A stretch of DNA of 64,000 bases from Acidobacteriota bacterium (GCA_027307335.1 DAHUXD010000012.1:87801-151800), one strand, 5' to 3'. Positions 1-9,136 are shown, numbered from the stretch's first letter. Program-made: numbers and translations. The notes: a model not told the origin generated them from the sequence alone.

Positions 1-1228
1 CCTTGTTCGCGTCGTCTTCCTGCTCGGTGCAGTGCGACGCGAGGCCTTCGAGCTCGGGGACCGAGTATGCCGGCGCGCCTCCCGCGAGCGCCGTCTTCAG
101 CAGCCGCTGGGTGACGAGGTCGGGGTAGCGGCGATTCGGCGCCGTCGAGTGCGTGTAGTCGCGCACCGCGAGGCCGAAGTGGCCGATCGGAGCATCTCCG
201 GGTTTCTCCACGACGTACTCGCCCGCGCCCATCAGCTTCACGATCACGAGCGAGAGATCGGGAAAGCGGACGGGATCGGCCCGCCGGCGCTTGACGAGGA
301 AGGCCTGGAGCGCACCGACTTCCGGCGCCGCCGGCAGCCGGTCGCCGTACTGGGCCGCCACCGACACGATCTTCTGCCAGCGCTCGGGCGATCGGACGAC
401 GCGCCGGAGCGCCGGGATCTTCCGCGCCGCGAGAAAGCGGGCCGTCACGCCGTTCGCCGCGATCATGAAGTCCTCGATCAGCTGGCGGGCGCGGTTCTTC
501 TCCTGCAGCCTCAGATCGACGATGGCGTCGTCCGCGAAAACGGCGTGCGGCTCGATCGTCTCCAGGTCGAGCGCGCCCTGCTCCGACCGGCGGGTCCGCA
601 GCCGTTGCGCGACGCCGTCCTGCAGGCGCAGCTGCTCGGGGACGCCCGCGACGGCACGCGCTCTCTCCGGAAACTCCCCGCCCTCGAGTCCCACCGAGAC
701 CGAGTCGTAGGCGAGCTTGGCGCGGTTGCGCACGGAGGCGCGATACACCTCGGAGCCCTGGACGACGCCGTCGGCGCCGACCGTCATCTCGACGACGACC
801 GAGAGCCGATCCTCCCCCTCGCCGAGCGAGGTCAGGTCGGTCGACAGCTTCTCCGGCAGCATCGGAAAGATCTCGGCCGCCGTGTACACGGAGGTCGTGT
901 TCGTGCGCGCGTGCCCGTCGAGCGCGGTGCCCTTGGCGACGAGGGCGTCCACGTCGGCGATCGCGACGAGGATCTTGACCGCACCGCCGTCGAGCGGCTC
1001 GGCGACCGTGAGCTGGTCGAGGTCCCTCGAGTCGTCGTTGTCGATCGAGACCCAGAGCCGGTCGCGCAGGTCGCGGGCTCCCGAGACGTCGACGGGAGCG
1101 GCGGCGCGGATCGCGGCGAGCTCGGCGAGGCTGTCGCGCGAGAAGTCTGGCTCGAGCCCCTTCTCGACCATCGCCTCGCGGGCGATCCGCTTCAGGTCCC
1201 CCCGGTCGTGGGCGCGCTCCCGGTTCAC
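1..1228 (-). CDS. RNB-domain exoribonuclease (RNase II/R family), 3' end outside the window
   Basis: Reads as a 3'-to-5' exoribonuclease of the RNase II/R superfamily that degrades single-stranded RNA in the cytoplasm. From a GTG at 1228 the frame stays open to base 1 (409 codons), so the C-terminus is missing. The RNB active-site motif is seen near residues 61-72 (SIDNDDSRDLDQ), followed by typical RNB blocks (ILVAIADVDALV; HARTNTTSVYTAAEIFPMLP; RNRAKLAY; and HSTAPNRRYPDLVTQRLL near the edge). The fourth acidic residue of the classical DxxxxxDxDD motif is Gln, which I recall as usual in one RNB subgroup. No cold-shock domain precedes the RNB domain. The GTG is chosen because a TAGACT hexamer (1241..1236) lies 7 bases upstream, with no Shine-Dalgarno. 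It is divergent from the ATP-grasp gene. Confidence 0.88.
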   Translation of the reverse strand, partial: MNRERAHDRGDLKRIAREAMVEKGLEPDFSRDSLAELAAIRAAAPVDVSGARDLRDRLWVSIDNDDSRDLDQLTVAEPLDGGAVKILVAIADVDALVAKGTALDGHARTNTTSVYTAAEIFPMLPEKLSTDLTSLGEGEDRLSVVVEMTVGADGVVQGSEVYRASVRNRAKLAYDSVSVGLEGGEFPERARAVAGVPEQLRLQDGVAQRLRTRRSEQGALDLETIEPHAVFADDAIVDLRLQEKNRARQLIEDFMIAANGVTARFLAARKIPALRRVVRSPERWQKIVSVAAQYGDRLPAAPEVGALQAFLVKRRRADPVRFPDLSLVIVKLMGAGEYVVEKPGDAPIGHFGLAVRDYTHSTAPNRRYPDLVTQRLLKTALAGGAPAYSVPELEGLASHCTEQEDDANK

Positions 1229-1292
1229 GGCGCGCAGTCTATCTGGGTCGAATGCACCAGAAGACTCCGCGGCCGTTGACTAGAATCCGGTC

Positions 1293-2816
1293 GTGATCCC
1301 GAAGCCCCCGTTCCCCCGGGACCTCACGCCGGAAGTCGAGATCGCGGAATTCGAGCGCCTGAAGCCCCGCCTGGCCGAGCTCTGGAATGCGCTTTCGGCC
1401 CGCGAGGAGGAGCCCTACACGTCGGTCGTGATCCCGTCGCTGACGCTCGACCAGTCGGAGCTTTCGAAGCTCGACGCGGCGAGCTTCTACGAGGAGAGGC
1501 TGCTGTTCCTGCTCATCCGCCTGCGCAATCCCCAGGCGCGCATGGTGTACGTCACGTCGCAGCCCGTGCACCCGCTCATCCTCGAGTACTACTTCCAGCT
1601 CCTCGCCGGCATCCCCGCGAGCCACGCCCGGGCGCGCCTGACGCTCCTCTGCGCGCAGGACGCCTCGCCGCGCTCGCTCACGGAGAAGATCCTCGAGCGG
1701 CCGCGCCTGATCCAGCGGATCCGCTACGGGATCCCGGATCCCGACCGCGCGTTCATGACGGTCTTCAACTCCACTCCGCTCGAGCGCAAGCTGTCGGTGC
1801 TCCTCGGCATCCCCTTGAACGGCGCGGACCCGGCGCTCTCCTGCCTGGGCACGAAGTCCGGAAGCCGCAAGATCTTCCGCGAGGCGGGCGTCCCGTGCCC
1901 CCAGGGCTTCGAGGACCTCCGCTCCGAGGACGACGTCGTCGACGCGCTCGCGCACCTGCGTCGTCTCTCGCCGGGGCTGCCCCGCGCGATCCTGAAGCTC
2001 GACGACAGCTTCTCCGGAGAGGGCAACGCGATCTTCCGCTACCCCGAGTCCGAGGACCGCGAGGCGCTGCGCCAGGCTCTGCACGCGATCACGTTCGCCG
2101 TGCCGAACGAGAACCCGCCCCGCTACCTCGCGAAGTTCGCCGAGATGGGCGGCGTCGTCGAAGAGTTCCTCGAGTACCCGGAGGGCGCGTCGCCGTCGGT
2201 GCAGCTCCGGATCGATCCGCAGGGCGAGGTTGCGCTCATCTCGACGCACGACCAGATCCTCGGCGGGCCGACGTACCAGGTCTACCAGGGGTGCCGGTTT
2301 CCCGCGCGGGCCGCGTACCGCCGGCAGATCCAGGCCGCCGCGCGGAAGGTCGGCGAGGTCCTCGCGCGTCGCGGCGTCGTGAGCCGCTTCGGCGTCGACT
2401 TCCTCGTCGGCGGCGTCCGGGGCGGCGGCCCCGAGGTCTTCGCCCTCGAGATCAACCTGCGGATGGGAGGCACGACGCATCCCTTCCTCGCGCTGCAGTT
2501 CCTGACGGGCGGCAAGCTCGAGGAGGAGTCGGGGCTGTTTCTCTCGCCGACGGGATCGCCCAAGTTCTACCGCTCGACCGACAACCTCCGCTCCGACGCC
2601 TACCGCGGGCTCTGCCCCGAGGACCTGATCGACATCACGACCATGAACCGGCTCCACTACAGCCACGGCACGGAGACGGGCGCGCTGTTCCACATGATCG
2701 GCGCGCTGTCGCAGTACGGGAAGGTGGGCCTGACGGCGATCGGGAACAGCCGCGAAGAGGCGGACTCCCTGTTCACCGGCGCGCTCGAGGCGCTCGACCG
2801 CGAAGCCGCGCGATGA
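1293..2816 (+). CDS. ATP-grasp ligase of the PGM1 (pheganomycin peptide ligase)-related family
   Basis: 507 aa. The N-terminal block (about 40-180) with EERLLFLLIRLRNP, VYVTSQPVHPLILEYY, ARLTLLCAQDASPRSLTEKIL and NSTPLERKLSVLLGIPL matches my memory of PGM1-related ATP-grasp proteins. The ATP-grasp part follows: GTKSGSRKIFREAGVPCPQG (190-210), an ILKLDDSFSGEGN lysine/phosphate loop (about 230), VEEFLEYPEG and FALEINLRMGG (metal-binding E and N). Known members join a carboxylate to an amine via an acyl-phosphate; the substrate here is unknown. GTG start with TAGAAT (1281..1286) six bases upstream, so a leaderless mRNA is likely. The stop overlaps the CDF gene start (ATGA), so the two are probably translated together. 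Confidence 0.82.
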   Translation: MIPKPPFPRDLTPEVEIAEFERLKPRLAELWNALSAREEEPYTSVVIPSLTLDQSELSKLDAASFYEERLLFLLIRLRNPQARMVYVTSQPVHPLILEYYFQLLAGIPASHARARLTLLCAQDASPRSLTEKILERPRLIQRIRYGIPDPDRAFMTVFNSTPLERKLSVLLGIPLNGADPALSCLGTKSGSRKIFREAGVPCPQGFEDLRSEDDVVDALAHLRRLSPGLPRAILKLDDSFSGEGNAIFRYPESEDREALRQALHAITFAVPNENPPRYLAKFAEMGGVVEEFLEYPEGASPSVQLRIDPQGEVALISTHDQILGGPTYQVYQGCRFPARAAYRRQIQAAARKVGEVLARRGVVSRFGVDFLVGGVRGGGPEVFALEINLRMGGTTHPFLALQFLTGGKLEEESGLFLSPTGSPKFYRSTDNLRSDAYRGLCPEDLIDITTMNRLHYSHGTETGALFHMIGALSQYGKVGLTAIGNSREEADSLFTGALEALDREAAR

Positions 2817-3721
2817 CCGACGCGCCACGGTCGGCGCGCTCCTACGCGCTGCTCTCGATCGCCGCCGCTCTCGTGACGATCGCGATGAAGGGCCTCGCGT
2901 GGAGGCTGACGGGCTCGGTCGGCCTCCTCTCGGACGCGGCGGAGTCGATCGTGAACCTCGCCGCCGCCCTGATCGCGTTGTGGGCGCTCACGGTCGCGGA
3001 GCGTCCGCCCTCGCCGACCCACGACTGGGGGTACTCCAAGGCCGAGTACTTCTCGAGCGGCGCGGAGGGCTTCCTGATCCTCGCGGCGGCGTTCGGAATC
3101 GCCGTCGCCGCCTGGGAGCGCTGGCAGAGCCCCAAGCCGATCGAGGACGCCTGGATCGGCATCGCCGTCGCGTCCGCCGCGTCCGCGATCAACGGCGGCG
3201 TCGCGTGGGTGCTCTTCCGCGCCGGCGCGCGCCTCCGCTCGATCACCCTGCGGGCCGACGCCCATCACCTCATGACCGACGTCTGGACCTCGGTCGGCGT
3301 CGTGTTCGGCATCGCGCTCGTCGCCCTGACCGGCTGGCAGCGTCTCGATCCGCTCATCGCCTTCGCCGTCGCCGTCAACATCGTCTGGACCGGCTGGAGG
3401 CTCGTCCGCGAGACGAGTCACGGCCTCCTCGACACGGCCCTGCCCGAGGACGAGCGCGGCCGCGTCACCGGAGCTCTCATTCCGTTCCAGGAGGAGGGCA
3501 TCCTCTTCCACGCGATCCGGTCGCGCGTGGCCGGCCGGCGGCGCTTCGTGACCATGCACGTGCTCGCCCCCGGCGAGTGGACCATCCAGCGGGGCCACGA
3601 CCTCTGCGAGCAGATCGAGGCGGCCGTGCGCGGGGCGCTCCCGGACGCGCACGTCTTCACTCACCTCGAGCCGCGCGAGGATCCGGTGAGCTGGGACGAC
3701 CGGGGACTCGACCGCGCGTAG
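2813..3721 (+). CDS. Cation diffusion facilitator (CDF) family metal transporter
   Basis: 302 aa. Proton-coupled efflux of a divalent metal across the inner membrane is the family role. Six hydrophobic segments are visible in the first 210 residues, then a cytoplasmic domain of about 90 residues (IRSRVAGRRRFVTMHVLAPG.., FTHLEP). The TM5 metal site HxxxD is present (ADAHHLMTDVW). TM2 reads LLSDAAESIVNLAA, so Glu and Asn occupy the usual His/Asp and Asp positions; this matches a large CDF subgroup, but the metal cannot be read from it. The ATG overlaps the stop of the upstream ligase (ATGA). Confidence 0.9.
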   Translation: MTDAPRSARSYALLSIAAALVTIAMKGLAWRLTGSVGLLSDAAESIVNLAAALIALWALTVAERPPSPTHDWGYSKAEYFSSGAEGFLILAAAFGIAVAAWERWQSPKPIEDAWIGIAVASAASAINGGVAWVLFRAGARLRSITLRADAHHLMTDVWTSVGVVFGIALVALTGWQRLDPLIAFAVAVNIVWTGWRLVRETSHGLLDTALPEDERGRVTGALIPFQEEGILFHAIRSRVAGRRRFVTMHVLAPGEWTIQRGHDLCEQIEAAVRGALPDAHVFTHLEPREDPVSWDDRGLDRA

Positions 3722-3728
3722 GCCGACG

Positions 3729-4625
3729 ATGCGCGAGACGTTCACCGAGATGGTGCTGCGCCGGCGTTTCAAGGAGCGCCTGCGCGGCTGGCTGCTCGCT
3801 TACGAGTCTCCCCGGCTGCAGATGGCCGCCCTCGTCGCGTTCTCCGGAGGCGCCGGATTTCTCGCTTCCGTCTCGCTCCTGCACCTCGGGCTCGAGTGGA
3901 TTCCGCTCCGCTACGTGCTCGCGGTGTCGTTCGCCTACGTCGTCTTCCTGGCGCTCCTCTACGGCTGGATCCGCCAACGCCGCCGGCGCGATCGCGACGC
4001 CGGCTACTCGGAACTCGTCGCCAGGGACTTCGACCGAGGGCCGTCGTTCGACCCGGCCGGCGCGGCGCCCCGAAAGGCGGCGGGCGACTCCGGATTCTCC
4101 GGCGGCGGCTTCGACTGGGGCCCCCCCCGTTCCGAAGGGACTTCCGGCGGCGGTTCCGTTTTTTCGGGAGGGGGCGGCAGGTTCGGAGGAGGCGGCGCCT
4201 CCGGCGTGTGGGAGGGCCCCCGCGTCGCCGCCGCGGTGCCGCCGTCGAGCTCCGACTGGGACGGACTCGATCTCTCCTTCGACGTGGACGAGGGCGCCAT
4301 GGTCATCGTCCTCGCGATCGCGGCGCTCTTGCTCCTCGCCACCTCGATCTGGATCGTCGTCACCGCTCCCTCGCTCTTCGCGGAGCTCCTGCTCGACGGA
4401 GGCCTGAGCGCGGCACTGTATCGACGCCTCGGGAGGATCCCCCATCCGTGGCTTGATACGGCGCTGAAGAAGACCTTGCTTCCCTTCTTCTTCACCGCGC
4501 TGATACTCGGCGCCACCGGCGTCGTGATGTGGATCTACGCGCCGGAGGCGCGCTCGCTCGGCGGCGTCCTCGCCCACTCGAGCCAGGTGGAGAGAGGGAC
4601 TACTCCGCCGCCTCGGCGACCGTGA
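3729..4625 (+). CDS. Membrane protein with a central Gly-rich linker, function unknown
   Basis: 298 aa, not recognised as a whole. Two hydrophobic helices lie at about 30-80, then a basic stretch (RQRRRRDRD), a Gly/Ser/Phe-rich region at about 120-165 (SGGGFDWG, GGGGRFGGGGASGVW), an acidic patch, and two more hydrophobic helices (about 195-225 and 250-275). The Gly-rich part resembles the C-terminal tail of TPM/YgcG-type proteins but is internal here. Starts 7 bases after the CDF stop, so probably co-transcribed. The 3' end overlaps the convergent DUF885 gene by 26 bases. A run of eight C and a run of six T inside the gene are places where a sequencing error could shift the frame. Confidence 0.65.
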   Translation: MRETFTEMVLRRRFKERLRGWLLAYESPRLQMAALVAFSGGAGFLASVSLLHLGLEWIPLRYVLAVSFAYVVFLALLYGWIRQRRRRDRDAGYSELVARDFDRGPSFDPAGAAPRKAAGDSGFSGGGFDWGPPRSEGTSGGGSVFSGGGGRFGGGGASGVWEGPRVAAAVPPSSSDWDGLDLSFDVDEGAMVIVLAIAALLLLATSIWIVVTAPSLFAELLLDGGLSAALYRRLGRIPHPWLDTALKKTLLPFFFTALILGATGVVMWIYAPEARSLGGVLAHSSQVERGTTPPPRRP

Positions 4626-5940
4626 CGACGTCCACCAGCCCGCGGCAGCCGTAGATCGCCGGGAGCGCCTTCTCCGGCGGATGCGTGCGCCTCAGCTCCG
4701 CGACCACCTCCGTCCCGGCGCGGTACGCGGGCAGGTTCATCCGGCCGAAGAGGGGGTGCCTTCCCCACGCGCCGGCGAACTTGCCCGCCCGCTCCTCGGA
4801 CACGAGGCAGTCGCGACGCACGGCCGACGCGACCTCGGCCTGGGGCATCCCCTCGCCCCACGTCAGATACGACGCCTGGTTCTTCGCGTCGTCCTGCAGA
4901 TGCGCGAGCCAGAGGCCGATCTGGAGGTCGGCGTCCGGCACCTGCTCGACCTCCGTCAGGCCGAGCGCGATCAGGACCGCGTTGTTGCCGATGCCCTCGG
5001 CGAGCGTGCCCCACCGAGTGTTCATCGCGAGGATCGTCGACTCGAAGCCGACGCGCCCGCGGACGTAGAGGCCCTGCACGAGCGCCGACGTGGTCACGTG
5101 TCCCGGCACGACCTCGTGCCCGACGAGCTGCTCGAATTCCGGCACGCTGATCGAGAGCGACGCGTTGATCTCGTAGGTCGCCTCGTACTGCGGCGACCCG
5201 TCCGGGTTCCGCGCCCGGCCCACGTAGCTCATGAAGCCGGAGAACCAGGCGTCCTGAATCGGCACGAACGTCATGTTCGAGCGCGGGACCGAGCGCACCT
5301 CCTCGGGCAGGTGCGGCGCGAGGTGCTTCGTCGTCAAGGCGTCGAAGCGCGCGATGAACGCGTTCGCGAGCGTCGAGATCGACTTCGCCGGCACCATCCG
5401 CTCGCGCCGCCAGGCGTCGACCGCGGCGAGCAGCTCCGCGTCCGTCTTCGACGGGTGGCCCGCGCGCGCGAGGAGCTCCGCGAGACGCCGCCGCTTCTCC
5501 CCGGGTCGCGACGGCTCGGGCTCGCGCCCCGTCGCCGCAACGACGCAGCGCGCGTAGGGGACGGCCGGACCGCGGCCCAGGATCTCCATCGAGAGGTCCC
5601 ACATGGCCGAGAGGCACTCCGAGAGCCCGTCGAAGAATTTCCCGCGGAGCCCCGGCTGGCGGTGGCCCTCCGCCGCGACGGCGGCGATGGCCGCCGGCAC
5701 GTCGATCGCCGCGAGGTACGCGTCGACGGCGGCCGCGTCCGGCTCCTTCGCGGCCACGCCGCCCGTCTGCCGCAGCTTCGCCGCCGCCGGATGCGTGTAC
5801 GCCTCGGGCATCGGCACGTCCGAGAACCAGGAATCGACGATCGCTCGCGCCGTGCCCGACGGGTTAATGACGTCGCCGCCCCAGAGGGCGTCGAGCCCCA
5901 GGAGGGCCGTGGCGACGCTCCGATCGAGGTCCGAGATCAG
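4600..5940 (-). CDS. DUF885 family protein, putative metallohydrolase with HEVVPGH motif
   Basis: About 446 aa. The zinc-type motif HEVVPGH is at about residues 275-281, followed by LAEGIGNNAVL and a C-terminal helix block (LRRTHPPEKALPAIYG), as in DUF885 proteins, some of which are peptidases. No signal peptide is seen. Start choice is awkward: the frame has no ATG/GTG/TTG where the domain begins. An AAGGAGA sequence lies 8 bases before a CTG (5940) whose TG forms part of the upstream OPT gene's TGA stop (CTGA). I chose that CTG; an internal GTG or ATG (near residues 45-47) is the alternative and would truncate the domain. Coupling to a peptide transporter suggests use of imported peptides. 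Confidence 0.75.
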   Translation of the reverse strand: MISDLDRSVATALLGLDALWGGDVINPSGTARAIVDSWFSDVPMPEAYTHPAAAKLRQTGGVAAKEPDAAAVDAYLAAIDVPAAIAAVAAEGHRQPGLRGKFFDGLSECLSAMWDLSMEILGRGPAVPYARCVVAATGREPEPSRPGEKRRRLAELLARAGHPSKTDAELLAAVDAWRRERMVPAKSISTLANAFIARFDALTTKHLAPHLPEEVRSVPRSNMTFVPIQDAWFSGFMSYVGRARNPDGSPQYEATYEINASLSISVPEFEQLVGHEVVPGHVTTSALVQGLYVRGRVGFESTILAMNTRWGTLAEGIGNNAVLIALGLTEVEQVPDADLQIGLWLAHLQDDAKNQASYLTWGEGMPQAEVASAVRRDCLVSEERAGKFAGAWGRHPLFGRMNLPAYRAGTEVVAELRRTHPPEKALPAIYGCRGLVDVVTVAEAAE

Positions 5941-7934
5941 GCCGGTCTCTCCTTCTTCATCGCGCCGAACCAGAGGTAGAGGCAGAGCGCCACGAAGCCG
6001 GCGCAGCTGACGATCTGAGACACGGGATCGTTGTCGTAGAACGGCAGCTTGATCCGGTCCTCGCGATACCAGCCGAAGAGCCGCAGCGCCGCGCCGAACA
6101 GTCCTCCGAGCGCGCCGCCCGCCATCAGGCCCGAGGCGATGATCACGGCCCGCTCGCGCATGGATGCCCCGGCGGCGCCGCCGACGCGCTCGGAGCGCTT
6201 CGCGACGAAGTGCGCGATGAATCCCCCCACGAGGGCACCCGAGTTGAGCTCGAGCGGCAGGTACATGCCGAGCGCGACGATCAGCGCCGGAACCCCGAGC
6301 ATCTCCATGATCACCGCGACGGCGGCCCCGGTGCCGAAGAGCACCCACGGCACCGGCTGCCGGCTCATGAATCCCTCGACGAGCGCCTTCATGATCGACG
6401 CCTGGGGCGAGACGAGAACCGGCCGCGCGTCTCCCGGCGCCGCCTCGCCGAACTGGAACGTCTGCGCGAGCGCGACGATGACGAGGCCGACCACCACCGC
6501 GGAAACGATCCCGCCGTAGAACTTGACGCGCTCCTGCGCCGCCGGGGTCGATCCCAGCCAGTAGCCCGTCTTCAGGTCCGTGATCGTCTGGCCCGAAACC
6601 GAGAGCGCCGTGCAGACCATCCCGGCGATCGCCATCACGAAGAACATTCCCGTCCGGCCGGAGACGCCGAACTCGAGCAGGATGACCGACGAGATGATGA
6701 TGGTCAGCATCGTCATCCCCGACACGGGATTGCGGGCCGTCGTCGCGATGGCGTTCGCCGCGACCGACGTGAAGAAGAAGGAGAACACGAGCACGAGCGC
6801 GAGGCCGATGAGGAGGACGACGGACGTCGCGCCCAGGTTGCCGAGGAAGATCGCCACGGCCACGGCCGACACCACTACGCCGACGAGGATCCGCGTGATC
6901 GCGATGTCGCGGTCGGTCCGCTCGAGTCCCTCGCCCTCCCCGTGCCGGAACGCCTTGGCCGCGATCGAGAAGGACCCGACGATGATCCGGAGCGACTTCA
7001 GGATGCCGAAGATTCCGGCGGTGGCGATCGCGCCGACGCCCACGTACCGCACGTACCACCGGTAGATCAGGGCCGCGCTCATCTCCGAGATCGGCATGGG
7101 CGCCGGGTAGATCGGCGCCGGCACGTGCTGGCCGATTTTCCACACGAGAGGCACCAGCACGAAATTCGACAGCACGCCTCCCGCGCACAGCAGCGTCGAC
7201 GCCCGCAGCCCCATGACGTATCCGAGACCGAGGATGAACCCGATCGCGTCAATGCGCAGTACGACGCGCGCCTTGTCGGCGACCTCCTTCATCGCCGGGA
7301 TGAACTGGAAGTCGACCGTCTCCCTCCAGACCTGGAACGTCGTCACGAAGAAGTCGTAGATCGCGGCGATCCCCGTCGCCTCGAGGAGGAGCTTCGCCTG
7401 AGAGCCGCCCTTCTCGCCCGTGATCAGGACCTCGGTGATCGCGGTCGCCTCCGGGTACGGGAACTGGCCGTGCATGTCGCGGACGAAGTAGCGGCGCAGC
7501 GGAATGAGGAACAGGATGCCGAGGCACGCGCCGGCCAGGCAGATGAAGATCGTCTGCCACGGCTTCGGATCGAGCTTGAGAATGTAGAGCGCGGGCAGCG
7601 TGAAGATCGCGCCGGCCACGACCGCGCCCGACACGCCGCCGATGCCGGTGATGATCACGTTCTCGAGGAGGCTCGAGCGCCGCGAATAGACGCGCGCGAG
7701 GCCGATCGCGAGGATCGAGATCGGGATCGCGGCCTCCATGACCTGGCCGACCTTGAGTCCCGAGTAGGCGGAGGCGGCGGTGAAGACCGCGCACAGGAAG
7801 AGGCCCCAGACGATCGAGCGGGCGGTCGTCTCGGGCGGCGTGGAGGCCGGCGGGACGACCGGACGGTAGACCTCGCCCGGTGCGAGCGGCCGGTAGGCGT
7901 TTTCGGGCAGCGACTTCGAATCGGGCGCGTCCAT
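5937..7934 (-). CDS. OPT family oligopeptide transporter
   Basis: 665 aa polytopic membrane protein with well over ten hydrophobic segments. Blocks typical of bacterial OPT proteins are visible: GLKVGQVMEAAIPISIL, ENVIITGIGGVSGAVVAGAIFTLPAL, YFVRDMHGQFPYPEATA (about 150-165) and, late, GGFIAHFVAKRS. The family imports oligopeptides or metal chelates using the proton gradient; the substrate is not readable here. The ATG is preceded by GGGAGGTCGG. The last bases overlap the DUF885 hydrolase, so uptake and hydrolysis of a peptide is a plausible joint role (inference). Confidence 0.92.
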   Translation of the reverse strand: MDAPDSKSLPENAYRPLAPGEVYRPVVPPASTPPETTARSIVWGLFLCAVFTAASAYSGLKVGQVMEAAIPISILAIGLARVYSRRSSLLENVIITGIGGVSGAVVAGAIFTLPALYILKLDPKPWQTIFICLAGACLGILFLIPLRRYFVRDMHGQFPYPEATAITEVLITGEKGGSQAKLLLEATGIAAIYDFFVTTFQVWRETVDFQFIPAMKEVADKARVVLRIDAIGFILGLGYVMGLRASTLLCAGGVLSNFVLVPLVWKIGQHVPAPIYPAPMPISEMSAALIYRWYVRYVGVGAIATAGIFGILKSLRIIVGSFSIAAKAFRHGEGEGLERTDRDIAITRILVGVVVSAVAVAIFLGNLGATSVVLLIGLALVLVFSFFFTSVAANAIATTARNPVSGMTMLTIIISSVILLEFGVSGRTGMFFVMAIAGMVCTALSVSGQTITDLKTGYWLGSTPAAQERVKFYGGIVSAVVVGLVIVALAQTFQFGEAAPGDARPVLVSPQASIMKALVEGFMSRQPVPWVLFGTGAAVAVIMEMLGVPALIVALGMYLPLELNSGALVGGFIAHFVAKRSERVGGAAGASMRERAVIIASGLMAGGALGGLFGAALRLFGWYREDRIKLPFYDNDPVSQIVSCAGFVALCLYLWFGAMKKERPA

Positions 7935-8044
7935 CCGACCTCCCGCGGCAATGGGCGTATCGTTTTCCGGGGACGGCGCCGGGCCGCGACGGCAGCGGAG
8001 TCTACCGGAGTCGGCGGCGCCGGCATCCCCGAGGAGGAGGGTCG

Positions 8045-8473
8045 ATGGCCGAATCGACGCGGCGCGCCTGGGCGGTGCTGTTCGCGCGGGGGGTGCTCGG
8101 GCTCATCTTCTTCATGGCGGGCGTCTACAAGGTCTTCTCGTTGACGCCGGCCGGCCACGCCCACAAGTGGTTCGTCGACCCGTACGCGGACACGTTCCTG
8201 CCGGCGTGGTCCCTCTGGGCGACGGGACTGACGATTCCCTTCGTCGAGCTCGTCGCCGGTTTTCTCGTCCTCGTGGGCTGGCGGGTGGACGAGGCGCTCG
8301 TCGCGCTCGGCGCCGTGCTGCTGATCGTGACGTTCGGGCACTTGCTCAAGGAGCCGCTCTATGAGTTCCACACGCACGTGATCCCGAGGCTCGCATTGCT
8401 CCTCTTCGTGCTGATGGTGCCGCGCGAGGCGGACCGGTTCTCCCTCGACGGGTGGCTCGCGCGCCGGAACTGA
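8045..8473 (+). CDS. DoxX family membrane protein
   Basis: 142 aa with four predicted transmembrane helices, ordered as in DoxX: an N-terminal helix containing GVLGLIFFMAGVYKVF, a short loop, TGLTIPFVELVAGFLVLVGW, then two further helices. DoxX-type proteins are small inner-membrane proteins often linked to quinone or thiosulfate redox chemistry, but no substrate can be assigned. The start has a strong GAGGAGGAGGG site 3-6 bases upstream. Three bases separate it from the first NTF2-like gene, so they are likely one operon. Confidence 0.85.
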   Translation: MAESTRRAWAVLFARGVLGLIFFMAGVYKVFSLTPAGHAHKWFVDPYADTFLPAWSLWATGLTIPFVELVAGFLVLVGWRVDEALVALGAVLLIVTFGHLLKEPLYEFHTHVIPRLALLLFVLMVPREADRFSLDGWLARRN

Positions 8474-8476
8474 TCG

Positions 8477-9136
8477 ATGCGCCGGATCGTTCTCCTCGGG
8501 TTTTTCGCGTCCGCTGCCGCCGGCGCCCAGCCGGTGGACCCCGTCGACATCGCGAATCGCGTCGGCCGGGCCCTCGCGCAGACGGCGGCGGCAAACCGGA
8601 AGCCCGGTCCGATGTCGACACCGACGCCGCTGCCCTGGAAGGAGCCGCCGCCGCCGCTCGCCGTCCAGCCCGACTGGTCCTCGGTCGACGCGACAGTGAC
8701 GGCGCTGTACGCCTCGGTCAGCCACGGCCCGGAGTACGAGCCGAACTGGAAGCGCCTGCGCGCGCTCTTCCTGCCGGACGCTCGCATCGTGCCCCCGATG
8801 GCGGCGGGAGCCGCCGAGATCGCCGTCCTCGATCCGGCGGCGTTCGAGGCCCGTATCCGCCGGTACATCCAGGGCCGCCGCGAGCGAAGGGAGCGCCTCG
8901 GATTCACCGAGCGCGAGATCGCCCGGCGGGAGAACCGCTTCGGGAACCTGTGCCAGGTTTTCTCGACCTACGAGACGCGCTGGTCGCCGCACGAGGCGCC
9001 GCCGTTTGCGCGCGGCGTCCACTCGATCCTGCTCGTCGACGACGGCCGGCGCTGGTGGATCGCGGCGCTCGTCTGGGATGCCGAGCGGCCGGACAAACCG
9101 ATTCCGCCGGACCTGCTCGCGACTGAAATACGATGA
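8477..9136 (+). CDS. Secreted NTF2-like (SnoaL/DUF4440-type) protein, first of a tandem pair
   Basis: 219 aa. A signal peptide (RRIVLLGFFASAAAGAQ, cleavage near residue 17) is followed by a Pro-rich linker and one NTF2-like domain: ALYASVSHGPEYEPNWKRL, LFLPDARIVPP, CQVFSTYETR, FARGVHSILLVDDGRRWWI and WDAERPDKPIP. This cone-shaped fold usually binds a small ligand or acts as an accessory domain; no catalytic residue can be named. Homologous along its length to the next gene, so a local duplication is likely. Three bases after doxX. Confidence 0.75.
   Translation: MRRIVLLGFFASAAAGAQPVDPVDIANRVGRALAQTAAANRKPGPMSTPTPLPWKEPPPPLAVQPDWSSVDATVTALYASVSHGPEYEPNWKRLRALFLPDARIVPPMAAGAAEIAVLDPAAFEARIRRYIQGRRERRERLGFTEREIARRENRFGNLCQVFSTYETRWSPHEAPPFARGVHSILLVDDGRRWWIAALVWDAERPDKPIPPDLLATEIR

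Noticed and set aside
32..1279. 415-codon open frame on the plus strand
   Set aside because: Arg/Asp-rich shadow of the RNB ribonuclease on the other strand; no family features.
1239..2828. 529-codon open frame on the minus strand
   Set aside because: Shadow of the ATP-grasp gene; Arg/Glu-rich low-complexity product.
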